NCBI RefSeq assembly: GCF_900090145.1
Contig: NZ_FMHI01000014.1
Span: forward strand, 1 to 64,000
Origin: Streptomyces sp. WMMB 322
Lineage (GTDB): Bacteria; Actinomycetota; Actinomycetes; Streptomycetales; Streptomycetaceae
DNA length: 64,000 bases
Reading direction: 5' to 3'
Shown here: piece after piece, positions 50,862-60,504 of the stretch
How the letters are laid out: the number at the start of each line of letters is the position of its first letter
Numbering within the stretch: position 1 is the first letter of the stretch
Program-made: the position numbers and the translations under genes
The notes under the pieces: model-generated
Databases searched by the model: none
What the model was told of the DNA's origin: nothing
The model's input: the letters and a program-made list of their open reading frames with translations, nothing else

Positions 50862-52936
50862 GTGCGTACCACGACCAGGACCTGCTCCTGAGCAGGCGCC
50901 TGCGCGAGCTTGCACAGTTGACCGGAGCCGGCCATCTGCAGGAGGTGCCGGACGAGCCCGGCGGCTCCCGCGAGCAGGGGCCGCACGGCAGCGCTCGCAG
51001 TACGGTCCGCACCACGGTCCGCAGCGAAGTCCGCCCGGGCGCCGCGCCCTTGGCCGCCCACGAGCAGGACGGCCCGGAGACCGGCCCCGCGGAGCCCGAC
51101 CTGCCCGGCGGGCCGCACGCGCCGGAGACACCGCACGCGCCGGACGCGCCCCAGATGCCCGACAGCCCCGAACTCCCGCCGCACGAGGCGCCCCACGCCC
51201 CCGACCTGCCGGACCTTCCCGGTGTCCCGGCGGTTCCGGACGTCGACGGCCCGGGGGAGATGCCGCAGATCGAAGACGCACCGGACGTGCTGCGGAGCCC
51301 GCGGATCCCGCCGACGCCGGACATCCCGCCGCCGCCCCGGGCCCCCGACATGCCCGAAATCCCTGATGCCCCCGAGATCCCCGAGACTCCCGGCATCTAC
51401 GACGAGCCCGAGATCCCGGAGCCGCCCCGGATCGACGATCCGGAACTGCCCGAACTGGAGCCCGTCCAACTCCCCGACCCTCCCGAGGATTTGCCGGCAA
51501 TGCCCGGCGAACCCTCGGCTCCGGACGCGCCCGACGTGCCGCGTCCCCCGGACCTCCCCGACCCGCCGCGCCCTGCCCCCGGTGGCCCGGACGCGGCCCT
51601 CGACGCGGTAACAGCCATGCATTCCGACGACACACACAACATGCCCTCCCCGGACGATTCCGGGCCCCTCGGCCGGCAGCGGCAGCCGGAGCAGCCCCAG
51701 AACTCCACGCACCCGGCGCCCCCGCCGCACGGCGGAGCACACGGCCGGCAGTGGACGGAAGATGCCACCGCGCCTCTGCCGCCCACGGGCGGCCACGGCG
51801 GTCGCGGCGGCTCCGGCGACGGTCCCCGCGGCACGGGCGGCGGGGGCACCGGCGGCGACGGCGGACACGGTCCCCTCGGCGGCGGTGAAGGCGGTCACGA
51901 CGGCGACGACAGCGAAGTCGAGGCGGCTCTCCGCCGGATGCTGCACCAGAGCGTGCACCGCATCGAGCCGTCCCCCGACGCCCTCGCGCATCTGCGGCAG
52001 GCGGTACCGGCCCGCCGTGCGCACCGCCGCCGCGCCCTGGCCGGCGCCGCGGCCGCCGTCGTACTGGCGGGCGTGGGCTTCCCGGGTCTGGTGAGCGCGG
52101 GCCTCATCCCCGGCGTCCACGGCGACTCGTCCATCGACTCGGGCGCCACCGACGACCGGGCGCGCGGCGCCGACGGCGGGGGCGGTGCGGACCACAGCCA
52201 GGGCGCGGGCAGCGGCACGGCGGGTGGTGGCGCCGACGACGGCAAGTCGGCCGGCGGTGACGGTGCGGCGTCGCATTCGCCGACGCAGGGCGGGGGCTCC
52301 GAGGGGACCGACCCGAACGACTCGCTCGCCACGAGCGCCCCCAGTTGCGGCAGGCAGCAGCTCGGCGACGGCTCGGCGACGAGGGAGAGCCCCGACTCCG
52401 AGGGGAAGGTCTACGGCTCCTTCCGTGTCGCCAACACCTCCTCCGAGGCGTGCACCGTCGAAGGGGCGGGCCTTGTCGGCGCATCCGCGCGCGGGAAGGC
52501 CGACATCGACCGCATAAACGTCGTGGACCACACACCGGGCGATGCCGCCACGGCGCTTCCCGACCCCGATCTCGCCGCGAGCGCGCTCGTGCTGAAGCCC
52601 GGCCAGGCGTACGAGGTCAAGTGGGCCTGGGTGCCCGGCGAATGCAACTCCCCAGCCCCCCCGGAGCCCAAGGCGCAGGAGGGCAACGGGCCCGAGGGCA
52701 GCCAGGGCGGCAACAACGGCAACTCCGGCGGCCCGGGCGATCCCGCGACCGGCGGCCAGGGCGGTACCGACGGCGGCCCGGGCGGCGGCCCCGGCGGCGG
52801 GGACGACACGGACGACAAGGCCAGCGTCGTCCTCAGCCACACGCCGGACGTGGGGGATCCGGCGGCGGCGAACACGGAACTCGAGGGAGCCTGCGCCGGC
52901 ACGCTCTACCGCACCGGGGTGCTCGCGGCCCACTGA
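50858..52936 (+). CDS. Pro/Asp/Glu-rich membrane protein, likely sigma partner
   Basis: A 692-aa protein overlapping the sigma gene (ATGA). Residues about 100-260 are Pro-Asp/Glu repeats (PDVP, PEIPETP). A basic stretch with the membrane segment RRALAGAAAAVVLAGVGFPG comes at about residues 388-412. The outside part has a Cys pair and a DUF4232-like domain (CGRQQLGDGSATRES, FRVANTSSEACTVEGAG, LKPGQAYEVKWAWVPGEC). The N-terminus before it resembles anti-sigma factor starts. It may hold the sigma factor at the membrane. The long proline region may span the wall. Confidence 0.75.
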   Translation: MSAYHDQDLLLSRRLRELAQLTGAGHLQEVPDEPGGSREQGPHGSARSTVRTTVRSEVRPGAAPLAAHEQDGPETGPAEPDLPGGPHAPETPHAPDAPQMPDSPELPPHEAPHAPDLPDLPGVPAVPDVDGPGEMPQIEDAPDVLRSPRIPPTPDIPPPPRAPDMPEIPDAPEIPETPGIYDEPEIPEPPRIDDPELPELEPVQLPDPPEDLPAMPGEPSAPDAPDVPRPPDLPDPPRPAPGGPDAALDAVTAMHSDDTHNMPSPDDSGPLGRQRQPEQPQNSTHPAPPPHGGAHGRQWTEDATAPLPPTGGHGGRGGSGDGPRGTGGGGTGGDGGHGPLGGGEGGHDGDDSEVEAALRRMLHQSVHRIEPSPDALAHLRQAVPARRAHRRRALAGAAAAVVLAGVGFPGLVSAGLIPGVHGDSSIDSGATDDRARGADGGGGADHSQGAGSGTAGGGADDGKSAGGDGAASHSPTQGGGSEGTDPNDSLATSAPSCGRQQLGDGSATRESPDSEGKVYGSFRVANTSSEACTVEGAGLVGASARGKADIDRINVVDHTPGDAATALPDPDLAASALVLKPGQAYEVKWAWVPGECNSPAPPEPKAQEGNGPEGSQGGNNGNSGGPGDPATGGQGGTDGGPGGGPGGGDDTDDKASVVLSHTPDVGDPAAANTELEGACAGTLYRTGVLAAH

Positions 52937-53045
52937 CGGGGAGCGTGGGGAGCGCCGGGTGCTCACCGGCCGGAGGTCCGCGGACGGAGAGCGCGGGGGC
53001 GCACCCACACGCGACCGCCGCCCCCCGGCCCCTTACCGTTGGGGT

Positions 53046-53999
53046 GTGTACCGGTTCCTGCTGACCCCGCGGTGGTGGGGGATCAACCTCTTCTCCGTGC
53101 TGGCGATCCCGGTGTGCCTGTTCATGGGCAGCTGGCAGCTCTCCCGCTTCGAGGCGCGCGCCGAGAGCCACGAGGAGCAGCAGAGGACGGTCGCCCGGGC
53201 GGAGCACGCCAGGCCCGAGCCGCTGTCCCGGCTGCTGCCCGTCGACGTCGCGACCAGCGGCCGCACGGCGGAGGTCACCGGCCGCTACGACACGTCCCGC
53301 CCGCTGCTGGTGCCCGACCGGAAACTGGACGGCAGGCGCGGCTTCTACGTGCTGACAATGCTGCGCACCGATGCGGCGGCCGACGGCAAGGGCAAGGACC
53401 ACGCGAAGGACCGCGCGAAGGACCGCGCGAACGACCACGCCGAGGACCGTGCCGAGGGGCACGGCAAGGCGCTCCCCGTCGTGCGGGGCTGGCTGCCCGG
53501 CGAGGCCGACCCCTCCCGTGTGCCCCCGCCTCCGCGCGGGGAGGTGCGGGTGACCGGCGCGCTCCAGGCGTCCGAGTCGCAGACCAGCCCGGGCGTGAGC
53601 GCGGACGGCGGTCTTCCGGAGGGGCAGCTCGGCATGATCAGCGCTGCCGCTCTCGTCAACGTCGTCCCGTACGACGTCCACGACGCGTGGATCACCGTGC
53701 AGCGCATTCCCGACGGTTCGAAGCTGAAGCCGGTGCCGCCGGTACGTCCCGACAACACCGGCCTCGACATGAAGGCGTTCCAGAACCTCGGCTACACCGC
53801 CGAGTGGTTCGTCTTCGCGGCCTTCGTGGTCTTCATGTGGTTCCGGCTCTTCCGCCGGGACGTCGAGCTGGCGAAGGACGCCGCGCTGGGCCTCATCCCC
53901 GGCCCCCAGGAGAGCCGGGCGAGTCAGGAGAGCCAGGAGCGGGAACAGGGGACGGAAGATGCCTCAGAGCAAAGTCGATCTCCAGCCTCAACTGCTTGA
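53046..53999 (+). CDS. SURF1-family protein
   Basis: A 317-aa protein, start GTG 53046 (VYRFLLTPRWWGINLFSVLA). One helix near each end (LFSVLAIPVCLFMGSWQL and EWFVFAAFVVFMWFRLF) flanks a periplasmic domain with VPPPPRGEVRVTGALQASES and MISAAALVNVVPYDVHDAW. SURF1 proteins help assemble the cytochrome c oxidase (haem a insertion). A charged AKDRAKDRANDHAEDRAEG repeat is inserted in the middle. The last 107 bases overlap the convergent peptidase gene. Confidence 0.85.
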   Translation: MYRFLLTPRWWGINLFSVLAIPVCLFMGSWQLSRFEARAESHEEQQRTVARAEHARPEPLSRLLPVDVATSGRTAEVTGRYDTSRPLLVPDRKLDGRRGFYVLTMLRTDAAADGKGKDHAKDRAKDRANDHAEDRAEGHGKALPVVRGWLPGEADPSRVPPPPRGEVRVTGALQASESQTSPGVSADGGLPEGQLGMISAAALVNVVPYDVHDAWITVQRIPDGSKLKPVPPVRPDNTGLDMKAFQNLGYTAEWFVFAAFVVFMWFRLFRRDVELAKDAALGLIPGPQESRASQESQEREQGTEDASEQSRSPASTA

Positions 54000-55803
54000 T
54001 CCGTTCCTCCACCACGAGTGAGCCGTGCCCGGCGTCGTAGCGGTACACCTCGTGCGGTGCGCCGCGCCGCTCCAGCCGCTCCACGTAGTTCTCGACCTGC
54101 CGGATGGGGCAGCGAGGGTCGTTGACGCCGGCGGAGATGAAGACGGGCGCCCGCACGGCGTCCACGTACGTCAGCGGTGACGAGAGCTCGTAGCGCTTCG
54201 GCACCTCCTCGGGGGAACCGCCGAGCAGTGTGCGGTCCAGCGACTTCAGCGCCTCCATCTCGTCGTGGTACGCGGTCACGTAGTCGGCGACCGGCACGGC
54301 GGCGAGGCCCACCGCCCACGCCTCGGGCTGGGTGCCCAGGCCGAGCAGCGTCAGGTAGCCGCCCCACGATCCGCCGCCCAGGACCAGCCGCCGCGGATCG
54401 GCGAGACCCGAGGAGACGGCCCACTCGCGCGCGGCCGCGATGTCCTCCAGCTCGATGAGGCCCACGCGGTGCTTGAGGGCGTCCGTCCAGGCCCGTCCGT
54501 AACCGGTGGACCCGCGGTAGTTGACGCGCACGACCGCGAAGCCGTGGTCGACCCAGGCGGCGGGCTGGGCGGCGAAGGCGTCGCTGTCGTGATGGGTCGG
54601 GCCGCCGTGCACGTCGAAGACCGTGGGGAAGGGGCCCTCGCCCTCGGGCTTCTGCACGAGCGCGTGGACGGTGCCGCCGGGGCCCTCCACCCAGACGTCC
54701 TCGACGGCGACGGACGGGGGCGCCGCCATGCCGGGCGGGTCGAGGACGACGTCCCCCGCGAGGGAACGCACCTGCGGCGGCTGCGCCGCGGACGACCACA
54801 GATACTCCACGCTGACGCCCGCGGCGCCCGCTCCACCCGTGCCGCCGGGCCGGCCCGCTGCCTCCGCTCCCTCCGCGGCCTGCGCGACGGGCCGCACCGT
54901 CGCGTCCACGACCGAGCCCGCCGGGGTCTCGACCCGCGTCAGCGTGCGCGCCCCGAGGTCGTAGCGCCACAGGTCGCTGCGGGCCTGGTGGCTGTGGGAC
55001 ACCAGGAGCGCGGTACCGTCCGGGTACCAGTCGGCGCTCACGTCCCCCGGCAGGTCGATGGCGAGTTCGGTCGTGGTGCCGGTCAGCGGATCCCAGATCA
55101 CCGGCTCCCAGCGTCCGGTGCGCTGGTGCGCGATGAGCAGCCGCGAGTCGTCCGGCACGGGCGCGAACCCGAGGGCGGACAGGCCGAGTTCCTTGGTGCC
55201 GCCCTCGCTGTCGTCGAGCTCGGCCACGGTCGTCCCGTCGAGGCGCATCACGCGCAGCGCGGAGTGCATCGCGTCGCCGTGCTCGGTGTGCTCGACGACG
55301 AGCAGCGTCCCGTCGTGGGAGAGGTCCGCCACACCGGCCGACTCACGGTGCCGGTAGATCTCGACGGGCTCCTTCCCGGGGCTGCAGAGGTGGATTGTGG
55401 TGCCGTCCTCGTCGGTCGAGCGGCCGATGACGGCGGTGCCGTCGCGTCCGATCGTCAGGCCCGCGGGGAAGGACGGGGCGAGGCCGGGGGCGGCCGGTTC
55501 GTCGTCGCCGCCCTTGAAGGGCTGCCGCATCCAGACGCCGAACTCGTCGCCGTCGGTGTCGGAGAACCACCAGATCTCCTCGCCGTCGGGCGTGAGAACG
55601 CCGTCGGTCGTCCCGTTGGGGCGGTCGGTCACCTGGCGGTGCTCGCCGGTGGCCCGGTCCCACGCGTACAGCTCGAAGGTGCCTGTCGCGTTGGAGACGT
55701 ACAGCGAGCGGTCGGGAGCGTCCTCGGCCCAGTCGGGCAACGAGACACGCGGTGCCCGGAAGCGCTTCTCCCACTCCGGCATGGCATCGGTCTTCTGCGT
55801 CAT
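53893..55803 (-). CDS. S9-family prolyl oligopeptidase
   Basis: A 636-aa protein, start ATG 55803 (MTQKTDAMPEWEKRF). The N-terminal half is a beta-propeller and the C-terminal half a serine hydrolase: nucleophile in LVLGGGSWGGYLTLLG, Asp in SAGVNDPRCP, His in YDAGHGSLV. This is the acylaminoacyl-peptidase/DPP IV class, likely cytoplasmic. A Gly/Ala-rich insertion sits near residue 290. The 3' end overlaps the SURF1 gene on the other strand by 107 bp; the last 20 residues are a low-complexity PSPVPAPGSPDSPG tail. Confidence 0.88.
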   Translation of the reverse strand: MTQKTDAMPEWEKRFRAPRVSLPDWAEDAPDRSLYVSNATGTFELYAWDRATGEHRQVTDRPNGTTDGVLTPDGEEIWWFSDTDGDEFGVWMRQPFKGGDDEPAAPGLAPSFPAGLTIGRDGTAVIGRSTDEDGTTIHLCSPGKEPVEIYRHRESAGVADLSHDGTLLVVEHTEHGDAMHSALRVMRLDGTTVAELDDSEGGTKELGLSALGFAPVPDDSRLLIAHQRTGRWEPVIWDPLTGTTTELAIDLPGDVSADWYPDGTALLVSHSHQARSDLWRYDLGARTLTRVETPAGSVVDATVRPVAQAAEGAEAAGRPGGTGGAGAAGVSVEYLWSSAAQPPQVRSLAGDVVLDPPGMAAPPSVAVEDVWVEGPGGTVHALVQKPEGEGPFPTVFDVHGGPTHHDSDAFAAQPAAWVDHGFAVVRVNYRGSTGYGRAWTDALKHRVGLIELEDIAAAREWAVSSGLADPRRLVLGGGSWGGYLTLLGLGTQPEAWAVGLAAVPVADYVTAYHDEMEALKSLDRTLLGGSPEEVPKRYELSSPLTYVDAVRAPVFISAGVNDPRCPIRQVENYVERLERRGAPHEVYRYDAGHGSLVVEERIKQLRLEIDFALRHLPSPVPAPGSPDSPGSPGGRG

Positions 55804-55961
55804 GTGCCCATTCTGCGCCGGAAGCGGAGGCCGTGCGGGCCGGGGACGGCGGGACGTGGCGCGATCAACATCGTTTCGGGACCGGGGCGACGGGACAAGC
55901 GGACGGGACGGGGACGTACGTACGCGCACGCAGGACGGACCAACCGGCGGACGGAGGCGAC

Positions 55962-57068
55962 GTGGCTGGCGGGACGAACGGTGAGCCGACGGCACAGCAC
56001 GGGACGGACGGACCGGACGGGACCGGCGCAACCGGAAGCAACAGCCTTGCGAAAGGGGGGAGTCGGGGAGAGCGACCCGCGCCGCCCGGCGGCCCGGCGG
56101 CCGGCCCGCCGAGCCGAAGGGGGCTGCTCGCGGTCTCGGCGGCCGCGGGCGTGGCGGCACTGACGGGGTGCGGGACCTCCTCGTCGCGGGCCGACGACGC
56201 GAAGGGCGGGGGGAGTTCGGCGAGCAGCGGTTCGCCCTCCCGCTCACCGAAGCCCCGCCGGACCAGGAAGCGACCCCAACTGCCGCGCGGCGGCCGGGAG
56301 TTGTTCCCGAAGTACCGGCTCGTCGGCTACTGCGGGCTGCCCGGTGCCGCAGCGCTGGGCCGCCTCGGCGACGGCGACCCGGGAAAGCGGGCCTCCGAGA
56401 TCGAGAAGACCGCACGCAAGTACGCCGGGGGCCGTGAGCCGCTCCCCGTGCTGGAACTCCTCGCCGCCGTCGCCAACCCGGACCCGGGACCGGACGGCGA
56501 GTACCGCACGCGGACACCGGAGAAGACGATCCGCCGCTTCCACGAAGTCGCCCGCGAACACGACGCGTTGCTGCTGCTGAACATCCAGCCGGGACGCGCG
56601 GACGCGCTCGGCGAGGTCAAGGCCCTGGAGGACTGGCTGAAGCAGCCCGACGTGGGAGTGGCCCTCGACCCCGAGTGGGACATGGGCTCCGGCCAGACCC
56701 CGGGGGAGACCTACGGCCGCACCAGCGGCGGCGAGATCAACGACGTCGCCGACTACTTGTCGGAGATCGTCGACGAGCACGATCTGCCGGACAAGCCGCT
56801 CGTCTTCCACCAGGTCTCCACGTCCGTCGTCAGCGACGAGAAGAAGCTGCGGTCCGCGGACGGCGTCCCGCTGATCATGAGCGCGGACGGCATAGGGTCG
56901 CCCGGGCTCAAGCGCGGCACGTGGCGGCAGCTCGTCGAGGACCTCCCGGACGGGCTGCACACGGGCTTCAAGCTCTTCTACGAGGAGGACACCGAGAACT
57001 CCCGCCTGATGAAGCCGCCGGAGGTGCTGAAGCTGCGTCCCGAACCGGAGTACGTGATGTACGAGTAG
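55962..57068 (+). CDS. Tat-exported lipoprotein of unknown function
   Basis: A 368-aa protein, GTG 55962 with GGAGG upstream. Residues about 45-75 hold a twin-arginine-like signal (PSRRGLLAVSAAAGVAALTGC) with a lipobox Cys, so it is exported and lipidated. The mature part (YRLVGYCGLPGAAALGRLGD, EHDALLLLNIQPGRADALGE, GVALDPEWDMG) resembles a TIM-barrel-like domain of Streptomyces surface lipoproteins, possibly a glycosidase relative. No catalytic pair can be assigned with confidence. Confidence 0.75.
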   Translation: MAGGTNGEPTAQHGTDGPDGTGATGSNSLAKGGSRGERPAPPGGPAAGPPSRRGLLAVSAAAGVAALTGCGTSSSRADDAKGGGSSASSGSPSRSPKPRRTRKRPQLPRGGRELFPKYRLVGYCGLPGAAALGRLGDGDPGKRASEIEKTARKYAGGREPLPVLELLAAVANPDPGPDGEYRTRTPEKTIRRFHEVAREHDALLLLNIQPGRADALGEVKALEDWLKQPDVGVALDPEWDMGSGQTPGETYGRTSGGEINDVADYLSEIVDEHDLPDKPLVFHQVSTSVVSDEKKLRSADGVPLIMSADGIGSPGLKRGTWRQLVEDLPDGLHTGFKLFYEEDTENSRLMKPPEVLKLRPEPEYVMYE

Positions 57069-57203
57069 GCGGCAGGTACGCGGGCCCGGCAGGCGGGAGC
57101 GGCCGGGCCCCGCTGCCGGGCCCGCCGTGCCGCCGGGAGAAGCGCGTCGTGCTCCCGTCCGGGGGCGTGGCGGGCCGCCCGCGCCGGGCCGTACCGTCTG
57201 CAC

Positions 57204-57782
57204 ATGCCGATGAACCGAGCGCACCGCAGATTGTGCAGTTCCGAGAAGTGGGCGCAGGGCGTGCGCGACCGTCTGCTGCCCTGGGCGCTGGAGGGCGTCG
57301 AACTGGGCGACGAGGTACTGGAACTCGGCCCCGGCTACGGCGCCAACCTCCGCGTACTGGTGGAGCAGGTTCCCGTCCTCACCGCCGTGGAGATCGACGA
57401 GGACACCACGAGGCTGCTTCAGAAGGGCTGGGGCGACCGCGCCCGCATCATCCACGGCGACGCGTCCGAACTGCCGTTTCCGGACCGGGACTTCTCGTCC
57501 GTGGTCTGCTTCACGATGCTCCACCACGTGCCGACGGCCGAGGCACAGGACCGGATCTTCCGTGAGGCGTTCCGGGTGCTGCGGCCCGGCGGGGTCTTCG
57601 CCGGCAGTGACAGCCAGCCCAACTTCCGCTTCCGGCTGCTGCACATCGGCGACACGATGAACACTCTGCCTCCGAAGACCCTTCCGGGACGGCTGGAGGC
57701 GGCGGGTTTCACCGATGTCGTGGTCGACCGGTATCCGGAGAGAGGCGGCGGCGTGCGCTTCCGCGGCCGCCGTCCCGAGTGA
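57204..57782 (+). CDS. Class I SAM-dependent methyltransferase
   Basis: A 192-aa protein. DEVLELGPGYGANLRVLVEQVP is motif I, AVEIDEDTTRLL binds the ribose, and LPFPDRDFSSVVCFTMLHHVP is the following motif typical of methyltransferase type 11. It acts alone and its substrate is unknown. Confidence 0.88.
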   Translation: MPMNRAHRRLCSSEKWAQGVRDRLLPWALEGVELGDEVLELGPGYGANLRVLVEQVPVLTAVEIDEDTTRLLQKGWGDRARIIHGDASELPFPDRDFSSVVCFTMLHHVPTAEAQDRIFREAFRVLRPGGVFAGSDSQPNFRFRLLHIGDTMNTLPPKTLPGRLEAAGFTDVVVDRYPERGGGVRFRGRRPE

Positions 57783-58098
57783 GCCCCGGTCCGCTCCGGG
57801 CCCGGTCCGGCGCCGTCCGGTCCGGGACCGCTCGGTCCGGTGACGGAGGCGCCGCCCGCTTCCGTGACGGAGGTACCTCGCTCCCGTGACGGAGGCAGCG
57901 CTCGCTCCGGCGACGGAAGGGCGCCCTGGCCTCCCCCAGGGGAGAGTCGCCTCGGCCGGGGCGGGCCGGAGGCGGCCAGGGCGCCGCGTGGCTCTCGCGC
58001 GTTCCCGGGCCGCGGAGCCCGGGTGCGAGCGCTCCACCAGCGTCTCCGCGCGCCGCGCACGGGTCAAAGCGAACCTCCCTATGCCGGATAGGCGGCGC
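57783..58098. other. Intergenic region with repeated CCGTGACGGAGG-like units
   Basis: About 316 bases between two convergent genes. Units of the type CCGTGACGGAGG occur three or four times between 57836 and 57895 with changes. No gene is seen. Folding of the repeats may end transcription from both sides. Confidence 0.6.
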
Positions 58099-59088
58099 CT
58101 ATGACTCCAGGTGGGCGCTGAGCAGTTCGTCCAGCGAGTCCCGGACGCGCGCACCTTCCGCCACCTCCAGCAGTGCTCGCACCATCGCCGGCCGCGGCTC
58201 GTGCGCCGCGAAGACCAGTCCGACGCGGGGCCTGCTGACGCCGCCGTCGTCGTGCAGCCGCACCACGCGCATGCCTGCGGGGATGCCGAACATGTGCAGC
58301 CAGGCGTGGGAGATCACGCTCGACCACCGTCCCGAGGCGAGGTGCGCGTACAGGCCGTCCACCGTGTCGGACTCGACGGCGGGGGAGGCCGTGGCGCCGT
58401 CCGCTGCGAACAGCCCGTCGAGGATGCGGCGGTTGCGCATGCGCGGCGAGAGCAGGCACAGCGGGAGCCGCGCGGCCCGCGACCAGCTCACCGCCCCGGC
58501 GTCGCCGTTCGGGCCGCCGGCTGCGTCGCCGTCGGTTGCGTCGCCGTCGCGTCCGGCCCCGTGGACGGGTTCGTCCTCGGGAGTGAGCAGGACGTAGCGC
58601 TCCTCGTACAGCGGCAGCCTGTGCACGCCCTGCAGCGTCTCGTCGTCCAGGTACGTCAGGGCGGCGTCGATCTCGAACTCGGCCAGCCGGCGCATGATTT
58701 CGCGCGACGAGAGGGACTCCAGGCGCACGCCCGCCCCGGGGTGGCGCTCGCAGAAGGGCGTCGTCAGCAGCGAGGTGACGGTGAGTGCGGTGGGGATGGC
58801 GCCCAGGCGCAGCGTGCCGGTGAGACGCCCGTGCATCGCGGCGATCTCCTGCTGGAGGGCGTCGCGGTCGCCGAGTATGCGGTGCGCCCACAGCAGGACG
58901 CGCTCGCCCTCGGGCGTCAGGCCCTGGAAGCGCGCGCCGTGCTGGACGATCGGTATGTCCAGCTCGCGTTCCAGCTTGCGTATGCCCGCGGAGAGCGACG
59001 GCTGCGACACGAAGCATGCGGCCGCCGCACGCGCGAAGTGACGTTCCCTGGCAAGGGCGACCAGGTATTCCAACTGGCGAAGCAGCAT
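58099..59088 (-). CDS. LysR-family transcriptional regulator
   Basis: A 329-aa protein; ATG 59088 (MLLRQLEYLVALARERHFARAAAACFVSQPSLSAGIRKLERELDI) starts exactly at the HTH. The effector domain follows (LRLGAIPTALTVTSLLTTPFCERHPG) with a Gly/Asp-rich insertion at about residues 195-215. It resembles regulators of formate or nitrogen metabolism but the inducer cannot be told. It lies beside the terpene/P450 pair and is on the same strand, so it might share regulation, though the genes are separated by short gaps. Confidence 0.88.
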   Translation of the reverse strand: MLLRQLEYLVALARERHFARAAAACFVSQPSLSAGIRKLERELDIPIVQHGARFQGLTPEGERVLLWAHRILGDRDALQQEIAAMHGRLTGTLRLGAIPTALTVTSLLTTPFCERHPGAGVRLESLSSREIMRRLAEFEIDAALTYLDDETLQGVHRLPLYEERYVLLTPEDEPVHGAGRDGDATDGDAAGGPNGDAGAVSWSRAARLPLCLLSPRMRNRRILDGLFAADGATASPAVESDTVDGLYAHLASGRWSSVISHAWLHMFGIPAGMRVVRLHDDGGVSRPRVGLVFAAHEPRPAMVRALLEVAEGARVRDSLDELLSAHLES

Positions 59089-59160
59089 GCCCCACCATGA
59101 CCCGGCGCCCCGGGAACGGTCCACTCCCCGCTCGCGGCTGCGCCGGGCCGGGGGCCCGGC

Positions 59161-60504
59161 TCACCCCTCCCTGGGCAGGACCGTCATCGGGAGGCTGTCG
59201 GGGTGGGCGACGGCCGAGGCGACCTCCTTCACGGTGTGGCCCGGAACCCGCTGGAAGCGCCAGCGCCGCAGGACGGTCGCCAGGGTGATGACGATCTCCG
59301 TCCAGGCGAAGCCGTCGCCGATGCACTTGCGGTTGCCCGCGCCGAACGGGATGTAGCCCTCGCGCGGCACCTTCGAGCCCTGTTCCGGAAGCCAGCGGTC
59401 CGGGTCGAAGCGCTCGGGGTCCTCGTACAGTCGCGCGTCGCGGTGGAGGGCGTAGAGGCTGAAGGCGAGCTCCGTGCCCACGGGCAGCTGCGCTCCGCCG
59501 AGTTCGACGGGGGCGGTGGCCTGGCGCATCAGCAGCGGAACCGAGTGCATGCGGGAGATCTCGCGCAGCACCCGGTCCATGTATTCGAGCTTGGGGACGT
59601 CCTCGAAGGTGACGGGGCGGTCCCCGAGCACCGACTCGATCTCGGCCAGCAGCGCCTCCTCGACCTCGGGGTGCGTGGCCAGTTCGTGGAAGGTCCAGGC
59701 GAGCGTGGAGGCCGTCGTCTCGGTTCCGGCGAACATGATCGCGACGAGCTCGTCGCGCACCTCGCGGTCGCTGAGCCTGTCGCCGGTGTCGGCGTCACGC
59801 GCGGCCATCAACAGGGAGAGCAGGTCCTCGTTGTCCTCCTCGCCCTGCTGGTGGGAGAGCGCGATGACGTCGTCGATGACCTTGCGCAGCCGGGCGGCCG
59901 CGGTGTCGAAGCGCCGGTTGGCGGGGATCGGCATGCGGTCCATGAGCCGGGGCGTCACGGCCCGCACGAGTGCGTTCTTCAGCAGGATCGGCACATCGCG
60001 GATGACGGCCTCCGCGGCGGGGCGGCTGATCTCCGCGGAGAACATCGTCTCGGCGAGCGTCGCCACGGAGAACTGCGCCAGTTCCTCGTCGACGGCGACG
60101 GTCTGCCCCGGTTTCCACGACTCGGCCATGGCCTGTGCGCGGGTGGCCATGACGTTCGCGTACCCGGCGATGCGGGCGTGGTGGAACATCGGCTGCATCA
60201 GCCTGCGGTGCCGTTTGTGGATGTCGGAGGGGGCGGTGGGAAGCGCGTCGCCGACGAGGGTGCGTGCTCGTATGAAGAAGCGGCCCTTGTCGAAGTTGCG
60301 CGCCTTGGTGACCAGCAGCTCGTGGGTGAGCTCCGCGCTGGTGACGAAGTAGATCGGGAGGGTGCCGACGTCGACGCGCACCAGGTCGCCGGTCTCCCGC
60401 AGCGACTTCATGAAGTCGAGGGGCTGCCGTAGCAGGGTGAGGGCGTGGCCGATCAGCGGGAGTCGGTTCGGGGCCAGGGGTACGGCCTTCAGTGCGGCAC
60501 TCAC
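59161..60504 (-). CDS. Cytochrome P450, PtlI-like sesquiterpene oxidase candidate
   Basis: A 447-aa P450. The start GTG at 60504 (VSAALKAVPLAPNRLPLIGH) has AAGGAG nine bases upstream, so I prefer it to the longer frame from 60525. Visible motifs: oxygen-binding IMFAGTETTAST, ExxR in LREISRM and the haem loop FGAGNRKCIGDG. Overall it resembles pentalenene oxygenase PtlI (CYP183) and related terpene hydroxylases. It is the next gene after a terpene synthase on the same strand, separated by 414 bp, so the two probably make an oxidised terpene. Confidence 0.8.
   Translation of the reverse strand: MSAALKAVPLAPNRLPLIGHALTLLRQPLDFMKSLRETGDLVRVDVGTLPIYFVTSAELTHELLVTKARNFDKGRFFIRARTLVGDALPTAPSDIHKRHRRLMQPMFHHARIAGYANVMATRAQAMAESWKPGQTVAVDEELAQFSVATLAETMFSAEISRPAAEAVIRDVPILLKNALVRAVTPRLMDRMPIPANRRFDTAAARLRKVIDDVIALSHQQGEEDNEDLLSLLMAARDADTGDRLSDREVRDELVAIMFAGTETTASTLAWTFHELATHPEVEEALLAEIESVLGDRPVTFEDVPKLEYMDRVLREISRMHSVPLLMRQATAPVELGGAQLPVGTELAFSLYALHRDARLYEDPERFDPDRWLPEQGSKVPREGYIPFGAGNRKCIGDGFAWTEIVITLATVLRRWRFQRVPGHTVKEVASAVAHPDSLPMTVLPREG

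Noticed and set aside
50738..53008. A 756-codon minus-strand frame opposite the proline-rich surface protein
   Set aside because: Translation is Gly/Arg/Ala/Val repeats mirrored from the plus-strand gene; no domain.
54265..56163. A 632-codon plus-strand frame opposite the S9 peptidase
   Set aside because: The peptidase has a full catalytic triad on the minus strand; the other frame is a shadow.
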